A DNA stretch of 25,786 nt from NCBI RefSeq assembly GCF_000719285.1, contig NZ_JOFS01000059.1, forward strand, positions 1-25,786, in the 5' to 3' direction. The stretch's first letter is position 1. Every line of letters starts with the position of its first letter. Below the pieces are notes generated by a model. The model saw only the letters and a program-made list of their open reading frames with translations. It was not told the DNA's origin and did not search any database. Source of the DNA: Streptomyces bicolor (GTDB lineage: Bacteria; Actinomycetota; Actinomycetes; Streptomycetales; Streptomycetaceae). Below are positions 14,375-22,472 of this stretch, piece by piece. Position numbers and translations under genes: made by a program.

Positions 14375-14878
14375 ATGAGCCATGTCCGCGACCACCAACG
14401 CAACCAGAACCACCAACGCAACCAGAACCACCAACGCAACCACACCCGCACCCGTCGCGCCGCGATCGCGGCCGTCACCGTCTTGATGGCGGGCGTCCTG
14501 GGGACGGCGGGTGCCGGGACCGCGGGCGCCGGCACCGCGGCACCGCAGACGCGCCAGATCGCCTCGTCCGTGCTGGGCAGTGACTACAAGATCACGCTGA
14601 CGGCGGTGCGGTCCGAGAATGACGAGTACGCCGCATCCGTTCGGCTCCAGGTCTTCACGCAGACCGGGGGAGCGTGGAAGGAGTCCGACCGGGTCACGGT
14701 GGGCGACGTGGACGGGTGGTTCTGGTATCCGCTGACGGGCAGGGGCGCCGTCTGCGAGTTCGCGACCGCCGGCACGGAGCCCGCGCCGCTGACGGTGAGT
14801 CTGCTCGTCACGCCGTCCATCGGTTGCTCCGAGCCCGCGCACTACGTCGTGAAGGAGGGCAGGGTCTTCGCCGGCTGA
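14375..14878 (+). CDS. Secreted protein of unknown function with His/Gln/Asn-rich N-terminal repeats
   Basis: A 167-residue protein. Residues 7-24 are a hexapeptide tandem repeat HQRNQN-HQRNQN-HQRNHT, then TRTRRAAIAAVTVLMAGVLGTAGAG forms a signal peptide with positively charged start and hydrophobic core. The mature domain (QIASSVLGSDYKITLTAVRSENDEYAASVRLQVF and later VSLLVTPSIGCSEPAHYVV) looks like a small beta-rich secreted domain with two Cys (CEF, GCSE) that may form a disulfide. I do not recognise the family. The start ATG 14375 has GGGGGA 6 nt upstream. The long repeat before the signal core is unusual. A strong terminator follows at 14894-14936. Confidence 0.75.
   Translation: MSHVRDHQRNQNHQRNQNHQRNHTRTRRAAIAAVTVLMAGVLGTAGAGTAGAGTAAPQTRQIASSVLGSDYKITLTAVRSENDEYAASVRLQVFTQTGGAWKESDRVTVGDVDGWFWYPLTGRGAVCEFATAGTEPAPLTVSLLVTPSIGCSEPAHYVVKEGRVFAG
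14393..14446 (+). repeat. 18-bp coding tandem repeat
   Basis: The unit CACCAACGCAACCAGAAC occurs twice perfectly and a third time with its last codons changed. It is in frame and encodes HQRNQN. The perfect copy identity suggests recent expansion by slippage. Confidence 0.9.
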
Positions 14879-14893
14879 CCGGCGGGGCCCGCG

Positions 14894-14936
14894 CGGCGTC
14901 CGCACGGCCGGTTCACTGCCGGTCGTACGGACGCCG
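14894..14936 (+). terminator. Stem-loop terminator downstream of the secreted protein gene
   Basis: 18-nt arms (14894-14911 and 14919-14936) pair with one C-A mismatch and one G-T wobble around the loop TTCACTG, 16 nt past the stop codon. TTGCTGTTC follows. This is a typical long GC-rich Streptomyces terminator. Confidence 0.75.
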
Positions 14937-15297
14937 TTGCTGTTCTGGGCGGGGCGGGAGCCGCTCGTCGGGTGCTGTCTGTGCGGCGCGGGGGAGCGCC
15001 GACTGGTGTGGTCAGGGCCTGTCAGGTGGCGACCTCGCCAGGCAGCGGAGGGGAATCGGGGGTTCGCTCACGGCGCTGGCCGGGTTCGTGTCGGTGCGTT
15101 CGTGGGCAGCCGTGTCGGCGTTCGCGGCGGCTGCGTCCCTTGGCCTGTGGCTGCTGGCCTTGCCCGCCGTCGCGTCGGTTGAACGTGCCCATACGGCGTC
15201 TCGGCGTCTGCCGGGTGCCTGAGCCGGGACGCGATCGACGGCATGCCACTGTCACGTCGGCCGAAGGACGACTCGTGTCTCTCACCCGCGCCGTGGC
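14937..15297. other. Intergenic region without recognised gene
   Basis: Between the two terminators I see no conserved gene. A short plus-strand reading at about 15065-15222 encodes one hydrophobic segment (SWAAVSAFAAAASLGLWLLALPAVASV) but has no ribosome site or clear start, so I do not call it. Confidence 0.4.
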
Positions 15298-15319
15298 CCC
15301 GGCCGGTGTGCCGGCCGGG
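15298..15319 (-). terminator. Stem-loop terminator of the GH5 gene
   Basis: CCCGGCCGG-TGTG-CCGGCCGGG, a perfect 9-bp stem with a tetraloop, 31 nt past the GH5 stop codon in the direction of transcription. There is no T-run, as is usual in this genus. Confidence 0.75.
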
Positions 15320-15350
15320 ATCGGGAGCAACGGGATGTGAGGGCTGGTGG

Positions 15351-16382
15351 TTACTGCTTCCAGGCCCAGTGGAGGCGGTCGAGTCCGCTGGGGTTGTTGA
15401 CGGTGAGGCTGAGGCGGGTGCCTGTGCAATGGAGGGTGGTGAGGGAGTAGGTGTCGCCGGTGCGCAGGCCGGGCCAGTAGACCGAGCCCAGGCCCATCTC
15501 CCGGATGGTGTCGGTCGCGGCCTGGATGTAGGCGATCTCGTTGGAGCCGTTGACCGGTCCGTTGTAGTCCAGGCCGGAGGTCATCGTGGCGCCGAACTCG
15601 TCGAGGATGGTGCGTGAGGCGCAGCTGCCTATGCGTTCCTTGAAGTCCTGCTTCCACTGGTCGACGCTGGTCCAGTCGGTGTGCCAGAAGCCGTAGTTGT
15701 GCAGGGCGATCCGGGTGCCGTCGAGCCGGCTGTCGGCGCACACGGGCTTGACGTCCTCGCTGTACTTGATGCCTCCGATGAGGATCCGGTCGCGGGGGAT
15801 GAAGCGGTGGTTGGTCACCCAGCGTGCGGCCACGTCGCGCCACTCCTGGGAGGTGTAGCCGAACGGCTCGTTCATCGGCTCGAAGTACACCTTGGAGTTG
15901 CGGGCGTAGGCGGAGGTGATCCGGGCCCACATCTGGTCCCAGGCGGCCTGGTCGTCGATCTTGCCGTCCTTGGCGTTGTCGGCTTCCCAGTAGCCCAGGA
16001 TGACCTTGAATCCCCGGGCCGTGGCGGCGTCGATCGCGCCCCGGTATGCCTTCCAGAAGGGGCCGTTCACGGAGGTGGGGTTGACCGGGAGGCGGACCGT
16101 GTTGGCGCCGAGCTCGGAGAAGCCGCCGATGATCGCCCTGGACTTGGCGTAGGCGGTGGCGTAGCTGTCGGAGGTGGACAGGCCGGAGGGCACGACCGCG
16201 TCGTCGGCGTAATTGTCGCGCGGGTCGGCCCAGTTGACGCCTCGGAAGTCGCTGACGGGCGGCGGCGAGGCAGGGCGGGAGGCGGCCTCGGGTGCGGCGG
16301 ACGCGGGGGTTGCGCCGAATGCCGTGACGCCGGCCAGCAACACCCCCAGGAAGGCTGTCTTGCGGTGGTTCTCTCGTGTCAC
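15351..16382 (-). CDS. Secreted glycoside hydrolase family 5 enzyme (endoglucanase/mannanase type)
   Basis: A 343-residue exported enzyme. Residues 1-30 (MTRENHRKTAFLGVLLAGVTAFGATPASAA) form a Sec signal peptide ending ASA. The TIM-barrel starts at VSDFRGVNWADPRDNY, with the substrate-site arginine in GANTVRLPVN (R97), the acid/base E172 in VYFEPMNEPFG and the nucleophile E262 in TILDEFGA. HNYGFWH is the usual loop with catalytic-site His/Tyr. This spacing fits GH5, a retaining beta-glycanase family; the polysaccharide cannot be fixed from sequence. There is no carbohydrate-binding module. The start GTG 16382 has AAAGGG 5-6 nt upstream. It is a single-gene unit with its own promoter and terminator. 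Confidence 0.88.
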   Translation of the reverse strand: MTRENHRKTAFLGVLLAGVTAFGATPASAAPEAASRPASPPPVSDFRGVNWADPRDNYADDAVVPSGLSTSDSYATAYAKSRAIIGGFSELGANTVRLPVNPTSVNGPFWKAYRGAIDAATARGFKVILGYWEADNAKDGKIDDQAAWDQMWARITSAYARNSKVYFEPMNEPFGYTSQEWRDVAARWVTNHRFIPRDRILIGGIKYSEDVKPVCADSRLDGTRIALHNYGFWHTDWTSVDQWKQDFKERIGSCASRTILDEFGATMTSGLDYNGPVNGSNEIAYIQAATDTIREMGLGSVYWPGLRTGDTYSLTTLHCTGTRLSLTVNNPSGLDRLHWAWKQ

Positions 16383-16461
16383 GGCATCCCTTTCCGGCTG
16401 GCTGCGTCCGCACAACTCATGTGCAGGTCGGCGACTTGGTGGGCTCCCGCAAGGTAGAAGA

Positions 16462-16506
16462 GACCTCGAACAGAGGTCAACATATCTGCACATCAAATTT
16501 CATCAA
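16462..16506 (-). promoter_or_regulatory. Probable promoter and operator of the GH5 gene
   Basis: Read on the minus strand: -35 TTGATG (16506-16501), 16-nt spacer, -10 TATGTT (16484-16479), in an unusually AT-rich patch. Just downstream, over the expected transcription start, is the perfect inverted repeat GACCTC-GAACA-GAGGTC (16462-16478). The layout suggests repression at the start site. A sugar-responsive regulator is an inference. Confidence 0.55.
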
Positions 16507-16799
16507 GAACGCAGAGCAATGAACTGCCCACGCCCGTGAGCCGGGGGAGCGGAGGGGGCCGGGCCGGGGTCGGGGACCTGCCAACCCCTCTGTGTCATCT
16601 GCCAGTACGGCGGCAAGATAGGGCGGAGGAAGACTCCCGCCGCGACCGCAGCCTGGTGCGCCTGTGAATCCGGCCGGTGATGCCGGTGCCGACATGTCCC
16701 GCCGTCTCTGACCACCGTCCCAGCCGGGAGGGGGCGCGGTGCTGCGCCAAACGGGGCAGAACGGAACATCCTGATGTCATTCGCGTCGTTGAGCCAGGC
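16507..16799. other. Intergenic region between divergent GH5 and small secreted protein genes
   Basis: I see no gene in this stretch. An open plus-strand frame runs into the small secreted protein from 16677, but its extra residues would precede the signal peptide and have no ribosome site. No further repeat stands out. Confidence 0.4.
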
Positions 16800-17042
16800 A
16801 TGAAGATCATCACTGTCGCCGTGCTCACCGGAGCGGCTCTCCTCGCCGCCGCCATCCCCGCCTCAGCAGACGAAGGGCCCATTGACTTTGGCATCTTCCA
16901 GGGTGTGAACGACACCAAAGGCTCAGTTTCCACGGACTCGAGCTCGACTTGGAAGCAGACCGACACCGAGACGAGTGGAACCGTCCCGAAGTCGGCCCTG
17001 GCCGTGCTGGTGGACAACCTGGCGTGGCCCGGCCAAAAGTGA
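16800..17042 (+). CDS. Small secreted protein of unknown function
   Basis: An 80-residue protein. MKIITVAVLTGAALLAAAIPASADEG is a clear Sec signal peptide with an ASA-D cleavage site. The mature part is polar and acidic (GVNDTKGSVSTDSSSTWKQTDTETSGTVPKSALAVLVDNL) and has no cysteine. The family is not recognised. Start ATG 16800 was chosen for the signal peptide; the ribosome site is weak. In the same frame, beyond the TGA at 17040-17042, the reading stays open to TGA 17118-17120 with strong G/C third positions, so the present stop may be a mutation shortening a protein of about 106 residues. Confidence 0.6.
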   Translation: MKIITVAVLTGAALLAAAIPASADEGPIDFGIFQGVNDTKGSVSTDSSSTWKQTDTETSGTVPKSALAVLVDNLAWPGQK

Positions 17043-17141
17043 CCAGACATCGGAGGGGACGAGGAGCAACTGTTCTTCGGAGCCGATGAGGAGGTTGGGG
17101 AGGCGGCCACCGCCTTGTGAACGGGTGGGCAGTCAGCGGTG

Positions 17142-18812
17142 TCACGCCGTCAGCGCCGCCTCCACATCCGCCAGCTCCGTCTCCGGGTCGGCCATCCGGG
17201 ACAGTACGTCCAGGTCGTCCCTGCTGTAGCGGGCGCGCACGTCGTCCTCCCAGCGTGCGGCGGCGGTCCGCAGCGGTTCGACGGCTTCCGCGAGGCGGCC
17301 TAGCCGGTGCAGGACGAGGCCGTAATACCCGGCGGCCTCCGTCCGGCAAGCGGAGTCGCCGCCTTGTTCCCAGGCCGTGCGGAGAAAAGGTTCCGCCTCG
17401 GCGTACGCACCGCGCTGGGCCTTCAGTTTGCCGGCGAGCATGGCGTTCAGCGGAGACCCGTCACCGGCCGCGCGCACGTACCAGCGCTCGGCCTCCTGGT
17501 AGTCCCGGTGGTGCTCGGAGAGCCACCCCATCTCGTTGCACGCATCGTGGTGCCCCGCCTCGGCGGCCGTCCGGTACCACTGGTCGCGCAGCGTGGGCCT
17601 GCGCAGCTCGCCGTACAGCTCCGCGAGGTCGTAGGCCGCCTGTGGGTCCCCGGCCAGCGCGGCGGGCTCGATCCAGCGACCCAGGTGGCGGGCGTCCGCG
17701 CCGGCCCAGTCGCCGAGGATCCTCCCGTACGCGTACGAGGCGTGCACGTCGCCCGCCTCGGCTCGCTCGCGCAGTCCGGGCAGTCGACGCAGGTCCTTGC
17801 CCGGGGCGACGCCGCCGCCCGCGCGGATCGCGGCGATCCGGGCCAGTTGCTCGACGACGTCCTCGTCGTCCTCGCCGACCTCCCGGAACCAGCGTTCGGC
17901 CTCCTCGTAGCGCCGCTGCCGCCTGCAGAGGACCCCGAGGTTCCACTGAGCCGGCTGGTGCCCGTGCGTGGCCGCGAGGCCGTACCAGTGCTCGGCATCG
18001 CCGAGATCGCCGCGCCGCTCGTGCAGGACCCCCAGTACGTACGCGGCGCCTTCGTAGCCCTCGTCGTGGGCCTGGAGCAGCAGGCCGCGGGCCTCGGGCC
18101 AGGACGCCTCGCCGCCGGTCTCCGTCAGGAACACGGCGTGGTCCACGCCGGCGGAGGCGCTGAGCGCGGAAGCCCTGCGGTAGTAACCTGCGGCCTCGGT
18201 CGTCAGGCCCGGGTAGTCGCGGAAGTGCTTTTCCACATCGAAGAGCGGGCGCAGCGCCTCGGCGGCGGCGTCCCCGTCCCCGGCTGCCTCGGCGGCGTCG
18301 AGCCCCGCCGCGACACGGTCGAAGTCGGCGCGGATCGATTCGAAGAGCTGCGCCCAGCGGAAGACCGCGATGTCGCCCAGCTCGATGTCGCTCATCAGGA
18401 ACTTCGCCGCCTCGTCGAGCCGCCCCTCGGCCGCGAGCAGCTTGCCGAGCTCGATCTTGCAGTCGAGGTGGCGTCCGCCCTCCCAGCCGCGGCGGAACCA
18501 TTCGGCGGCCTCCGGATCACCGTCCTCGCGGAGCAGCACGCCGAGTCCGTAGGCGCATCCGGCGTGGCGGTCGGCGACGGCACGGTAGAGGGCGTCCGCG
18601 GCGCGCCGATCACCGCGGATCTTCCGGTACCGGGCCAGTGTGTAATGCGAGAAGGCGTCGCCGGCGGCCACGGCCTGCTCCCAGTAGGGGATGCCTTCGT
18701 CCACGTACTTGCGCAACACGAAGAAGTCGGTGTGCCGACGGGCGGTCTTGGTGTCGCCGGCGCGGGCGGCGGCGACGAGCGCATCTCCCTGCGCCTGTAT
18801 GTCCTGCGTCAT
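17142..18812 (-). CDS. TPR/Sel1-like repeat protein
   Basis: A 556-residue soluble helical-repeat protein. Repeats of the A/G-x3-LG-x-L-x4-G-D-x2-A-E-x-W-Y/F type run through nearly the whole length, for example CAYGLGVLLREDGDPEAAEWF, AAYVLGVLHERRGDLGDAEHWY, AQWNLGVLCRRQRRYEEAERWF and NEMGWLSEHHRDYQEAERWY. They suit Sel1-like and TPR solenoids, which act as protein-binding scaffolds. No signal peptide, membrane segment or enzymatic domain is seen. It stands alone: the neighbours on both sides belong to other units. The start ATG 18812 begins MTQDIQAQGDALVAAARAGD; no clear Shine-Dalgarno sequence precedes it, so a leaderless transcript is possible. The partner is unknown. Confidence 0.85.
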   Translation of the reverse strand: MTQDIQAQGDALVAAARAGDTKTARRHTDFFVLRKYVDEGIPYWEQAVAAGDAFSHYTLARYRKIRGDRRAADALYRAVADRHAGCAYGLGVLLREDGDPEAAEWFRRGWEGGRHLDCKIELGKLLAAEGRLDEAAKFLMSDIELGDIAVFRWAQLFESIRADFDRVAAGLDAAEAAGDGDAAAEALRPLFDVEKHFRDYPGLTTEAAGYYRRASALSASAGVDHAVFLTETGGEASWPEARGLLLQAHDEGYEGAAYVLGVLHERRGDLGDAEHWYGLAATHGHQPAQWNLGVLCRRQRRYEEAERWFREVGEDDEDVVEQLARIAAIRAGGGVAPGKDLRRLPGLRERAEAGDVHASYAYGRILGDWAGADARHLGRWIEPAALAGDPQAAYDLAELYGELRRPTLRDQWYRTAAEAGHHDACNEMGWLSEHHRDYQEAERWYVRAAGDGSPLNAMLAGKLKAQRGAYAEAEPFLRTAWEQGGDSACRTEAAGYYGLVLHRLGRLAEAVEPLRTAAARWEDDVRARYSRDDLDVLSRMADPETELADVEAALTA

Positions 18813-19441
18813 GATCGCATCGTGCCAGGTAGCGCCAAGTACCGGCCAATGGGCGGCTGTTGCCGTCCGGCAAGGCCGGCGCGCCGGCGCCTCCCTGCCG
18901 CGGCCGAGTTCGTCGACGCGGTCCGCCCGCGCGATTCCGCGGTCGGGCTGGAGGCACGTTCACCACGCCGTCCAGTACCCATACCTCCGCATGAAAACTG
19001 AGCGCGGTTGCATCGCGTTTCCGTGGCCAGCCATCCCGCTCAGTCACACGCAAGGAGGTTCCAGCGGGCGGAGCCGGACGCGTCCTTCGTCGAGCCGCCG
19101 ACGTCGACGACGGTGCTGGTGCCGGATCGCGTCGAGGGCACCGTGCGGGCTGCGCTTCGGCCCGGGGGATGACCGTCGCACACCGCACCCACCGGACACT
19201 GCCCGCCGTACCGCCACCCGCCGCGGCCGCGGAACCGCGCCGGCGGCTGCACAGACACGCGCTGCCCGCACAGGTGACCGCTGGATCCACAGCGACGGCA
19301 CCGCCTCGGGCGTCCTGCGTGGCGCGGTGGCCCGGGACCAGAAACAGGCGCGTCTGCACCTGCTCTGCACCATCCAGGGCAAGGGCAGCCACACGCCACG
19401 GGCCGAACCGCGAGGCGTCGGCCTGCACACCGAGTGACGAG
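18813..19441. other. Long intergenic region with possible gene remnants
   Basis: There is no intact gene in 629 bases. Two stretches have coding-like third positions. One is on the minus strand, ending at 19040 (...TVVDVGGSTKDASGSARWNLLACD, stop TGA). The other is on the plus strand, about 19276-19437 (DRWIHSDGTASGVLRGAVARD..., stop TGA). Neither has a convincing start or a recognised family, and they may be remnants. Upstream signals for the TPR gene are not clear. Confidence 0.35.
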
Positions 19442-19480
19442 GCCGCCTGCCGCGCCCTTCGCTGAGGACGCGCAGGCGGC
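19442..19480 (-). terminator. Stem-loop terminator of the GH30 gene
   Basis: GCCGCCTG plus CGCG (19442-19454, one bulged C) pairs with CGCG plus CAGGCGGC (19469-19480) around a 14-nt loop, starting 21 nt past the GH30 stop in the minus direction. Confidence 0.6.
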
Positions 19481-19501
19481 ACCCGCACGACGCCCCGCAG
19501 T

Positions 19502-21543
19502 TCAGGTGCGCGGCGGCGTTTCGTCGGTCAGGGCCCAGCGTTGGTTCGCGCCCGACGTGGGAGTCCAGGTCGTCACCCTGGAGCCGTCCGCCGTGGCGTG
19601 CCCGGCGACGTCGAGGAGTCGGCCGGTGGCGGCGTTGACGAACGTCCAGGTGCCGTCACCGGCCGTCGACATGATCCACTGAGCCTCCCGGCCGGCCGGC
19701 CCGGAGTCCGGGTCCTCCAGGACCGCTGCTCCGTCCCGCACGGCGAGCCGCTTGCCCGTCGCGGAGTTGACGAGCGCGTAGCGCTCGCGGTTGCCGTTGC
19801 CGTGGGTCAGCTTCCGTACGGACCACAGCTGGGCGTCGGCGTCGGCGGCGGTGTCGGAGGTGCGGATGACGAGCCCGGTGGCGTCGTCGTTGGGCGCCAG
19901 TGACTTGCCGCTCTGCACGCCTTGCAGCCGGTAGACGTGCCCGGGCTGGATGAGCGCGGCGTCCCGGGCGGTCCCGCCGACGCCGAGGACGCGGAAGGTC
20001 GTGACCGACTTGGCCGGGACGGTGAGCGTGGTGGAACGGCCGGTCACCCGCACCGGCTCGCCCTCGACGAGCGCGCCGGCGGCGCTGGTCACCACGGGCG
20101 TGACGGAGGCCCAGGGGGCGACGTACCCGAAGCGGGAGAGGTCCAGGGTCACCGTGCGTGCCGTGGCGCCGTCGTTGACGTGCACCACCGTGGCGCCCGT
20201 GCCGGACTTCTTCACGGCGGCGACGCTGGAGGGGTCGTCGGGCTTGACGAAGCGGTCTCCGGGGCGGATGTAGTGGGTGAAGTTCCGGATGGTGTGGAAC
20301 TTGCTGTTGGCCTTGATCGGGCAGGTCTCGAGCGTGTCGGCGGCCGTGCAGTTGAACGGGACGTGGATGCTGCCCCAGTTCTTGCCGGCGGCGGCCTGGG
20401 GGATGGAGTCCTCGATGGGCTGCCAGAACACCCAGGCGGACGGCTCGAGTTCGCGGATGTCGCCGACCATGCGGGTGGCGATCCCCAGCCCCGGCTCCAT
20501 GCCGGTGAAGTCGGTGCCGGTGCCCCAGGTGCCCTCGACCTCGCTCATCCACAGCTTCTTGCCCGCGCCCTTGGCGCCGTCACGGGCGCTGGTGCGCTGG
20601 CCCGTGCCGTATGTGTGGACGTTGAGCTGGTCCACGGCGGCCCGTGCCGTCGCGTCGTACGCGTTCCAGTTGTCCGTGAAGATCTTCGGGTTGGTCTCGT
20701 CCATCGCGGAGACCGTGGCCCGCGTCCTGGCTTCGCCGAGGGCGCGCTGCAGGGCCAGGATCACCTTCTGCTGGAGTTCGGGGCCGGCGTGCGCACCCTC
20801 CTGGCGTCCGCCGGTGGGCTGGCCGTCGGCACCCAACTGTGTTCCCCAATAAGGTGTGTTGGGCTCGTTGAGCGGGGCGATGGTGTCGAACTTGATGCGG
20901 TGCTTCTTCTCCAGTTGGTCGGTCACCTTCACGAGATAGCCGGCGAAGTCGTCGACGCGATCGGCGCGGATCTGGTCCGAGCTCGCGTTGAACCCCCCGG
21001 AGACGTATCCGCTGACCGTCTGGAACCAGGGCGGCGAGTTGCTGAACGCCTCCCAGCGGGTCACCTTGTTCTTGACCTGGTCGATCCACCAGCGCTGGTT
21101 GGCATCGGCGGCCCAGTTCCAGTGGTCCGGGTTCTCTGGGTCCCACCAGTCCATGTCCTCACGCGTGGTTCCCTCGGGGGCTTTCCAGAAGCCCTCCATG
21201 GTGGCGCCGACCTTCATGTAGTCCTTGCGGACGTCGGGGCGTTGCCGCCGCCGATGTTGTAGCGCGCGATGTTCAGGCGGAGCCCGTCGTGGCCGAACAG
21301 CATGTCGACGAGCTGCTTGCGGATGGGGTCCGGATAGCCGCCGGTGGCGTTGGCGAACCAGACCAGGCTCGTGCCCCAACCCTCGAACTCCTGCTGCTGG
21401 TACGAGGGATCGACGCGTACGGTGACCGCGCTCGGCGGGTCGGCCGCGGTGGCGGCGGGTACGGCGACGAGTCCCGCGCCGAGCGCCAGGGGAGCGGTGA
21501 GTGCCAGGGCTCGGAGTGTGAGACGTCTGCTGGGCATGACCAT
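19502..21543 (-). pseudogene. Secreted GH30-family glycosidase with ricin-type beta-trefoil, frameshifted
   Basis: The protein would be about 680 residues. A Tat/Sec-like signal (MPSRRLTLRALALTAPLALGA) is followed by EFEGWGTSLVWFANATGGYPD and LRLNIARYNIGGGNAP, as in GH30 endo-beta-1,6-galactanase-like enzymes. The acid/base Glu is in IAPLNEPNTPYWG (about residue 225) and the nucleophile Glu in LWMSEVEGTWG (about 334). A C-terminal beta-sandwich and a ricin-type lectin domain (about 530-680, QxW-like motifs AQLWSV, AQWIM, QRWAL) follow. The frame breaks at 21236-21239: GGNAP should continue DVRKDYMKVG, but one C of the expected C-run is missing and the frame shifts. As given, the N-terminus stops early. 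Otherwise the gene is in good condition, so sequencing error or recent mutation are both possible. Confidence 0.87.
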
Positions 21544-21963
21544 CCGTTCGTGACGTGGGGTGACACGGAGGACATCTGCTCTGAACCGGGCCCGACGTCG
21601 AGACCGAACAAAAGCGTGCAGAAACGATCGGGCTGAAGGGATGCTGGATCACGGATCTAAACACGTCAAGACATTGGGCGCAGTTCGGTGTACTTGCGCA
21701 GACGGAGCCGCCGCCCTTCAGCGCGGCTGCGGGTGGTGGACCGCCTTGTCGCGCCAGGGCCACAGCGACAGAGCCCACTCGACCGAGGAGCGACGCCGGC
21801 TCGTTGTCGCCGTGGGCCGGCCCGTGCCCGGGGATCGCAATGACTGCAAGCCCCACGCCCTACTCGGCATCGCGCGCCTGCGCAGTCTCGCTCTCGCCGG
21901 TTGGTGGGCAAGGGCCGTTTCTCTGGTGCCGCCGCGCTTTCGCGCTAGGGAGCGCGCGGGCGT
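21544..21963. other. Intergenic region upstream of the GH30 gene
   Basis: No gene is recognised. A possible minus-strand promoter for GH30 is TTGACG (21669-21664), a 17-nt spacer and CAGCAT (21646-21641), about 100 nt before the start. Open frames here continue into the GH30 frame but show no ribosome site or homology. Confidence 0.4.
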
Positions 21964-22351
21964 TCAGGTGTGCAGGGTCCGTACGGCGAGCACCGACAGC
22001 CAGGTCCAGCCAATGGTGAGTGCGGTGCGCTGGATCAGTCCGCGGCCGGGTAACCCCGTACTGGATCCGTCCGGAAGATGCCTGCGCCATCAGGGCGACT
22101 GCCCATATGCCGACCAGCAGCGCACCCCAGCGGGTAGGCCCCGCATGCCACAACCCCACCGAGAGCGCCAGTGAGAGTAAGCCTGCGGAGATGAAGCTCA
22201 CGGTCTGTGCCCGCCCGGCGGGGCCCCAGGGCAAGTGAACTGACGGGGTGGTGAAGCGACTTGTAATGAGCTCTGTACCCACCAGCAGATATGTGGCGGT
22301 GAAGAGGGGGCCGGCAGCCACCCCACAGGCGGGCAGCACTTGATTACCCAT
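21964..22351 (-). pseudogene. Decayed DUF998 membrane protein gene
   Basis: The N-terminal part (ATG 22351) is intact: VAAGPLFTATYLLVGTELITSRF, then SFISAGLLSLALSVGLWHAG and LLVGIWAVALMAQA, matching helices 1-3 of DUF998. The frame then shifts. In a second frame I read IFRTDPVRGYPAAD, the conserved family loop, followed by a stop. In a third frame GLIQRTALTIGWTWLSVLAVRTLHT, the usual last helix, ends at TGA 21964. About 60-70 residues between loop and last helix are missing, so this is an internal deletion with frameshifts and not a simple sequencing error. The start codon lies inside a 40-bp palindrome. Family function is unknown. Confidence 0.8.
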
Positions 22352-22382
22352 GGCGTCAACTTAAGTTGACGCCATGGGTAAT
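22343..22382. repeat. Perfect 40-bp palindrome over the DUF998 start codon
   Basis: Every base from 22343 to 22382 pairs with its mirror position; the centre is between 22362 and 22363, and the core is GTCAACTTAAGTTGAC. The flanks (G22342/G22383) do not continue the symmetry. The 16-bp core resembles operators of MarR-type repressors. The outer arms TTACCCATGGC and GCCATGGGTAA duplicate the start-codon region of the gene. It could be an operator extended by an inverted duplication, or a cruciform or recombination scar. Confidence 0.9.
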
Positions 22383-22472
22383 GTCAATCACCGTTGACAG
22401 GCGGGTGTCGCCTGCAAGTCATGCTGCCATCGGCCGCCGGTGCACCGGTGTCCGATCCTGCACAACCGCTTG

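Noticed and set aside
14393..14446. 18-bp tandem repeat as CRISPR or origin iteron
   Set aside because: It is contiguous, in frame, and encodes a hexapeptide; no spacers and no replication gene nearby.
15065..15222. Short plus-strand reading with one hydrophobic segment between two terminators
   Set aside because: It has no ribosome site or homology, and the composition can be explained by GC bias.
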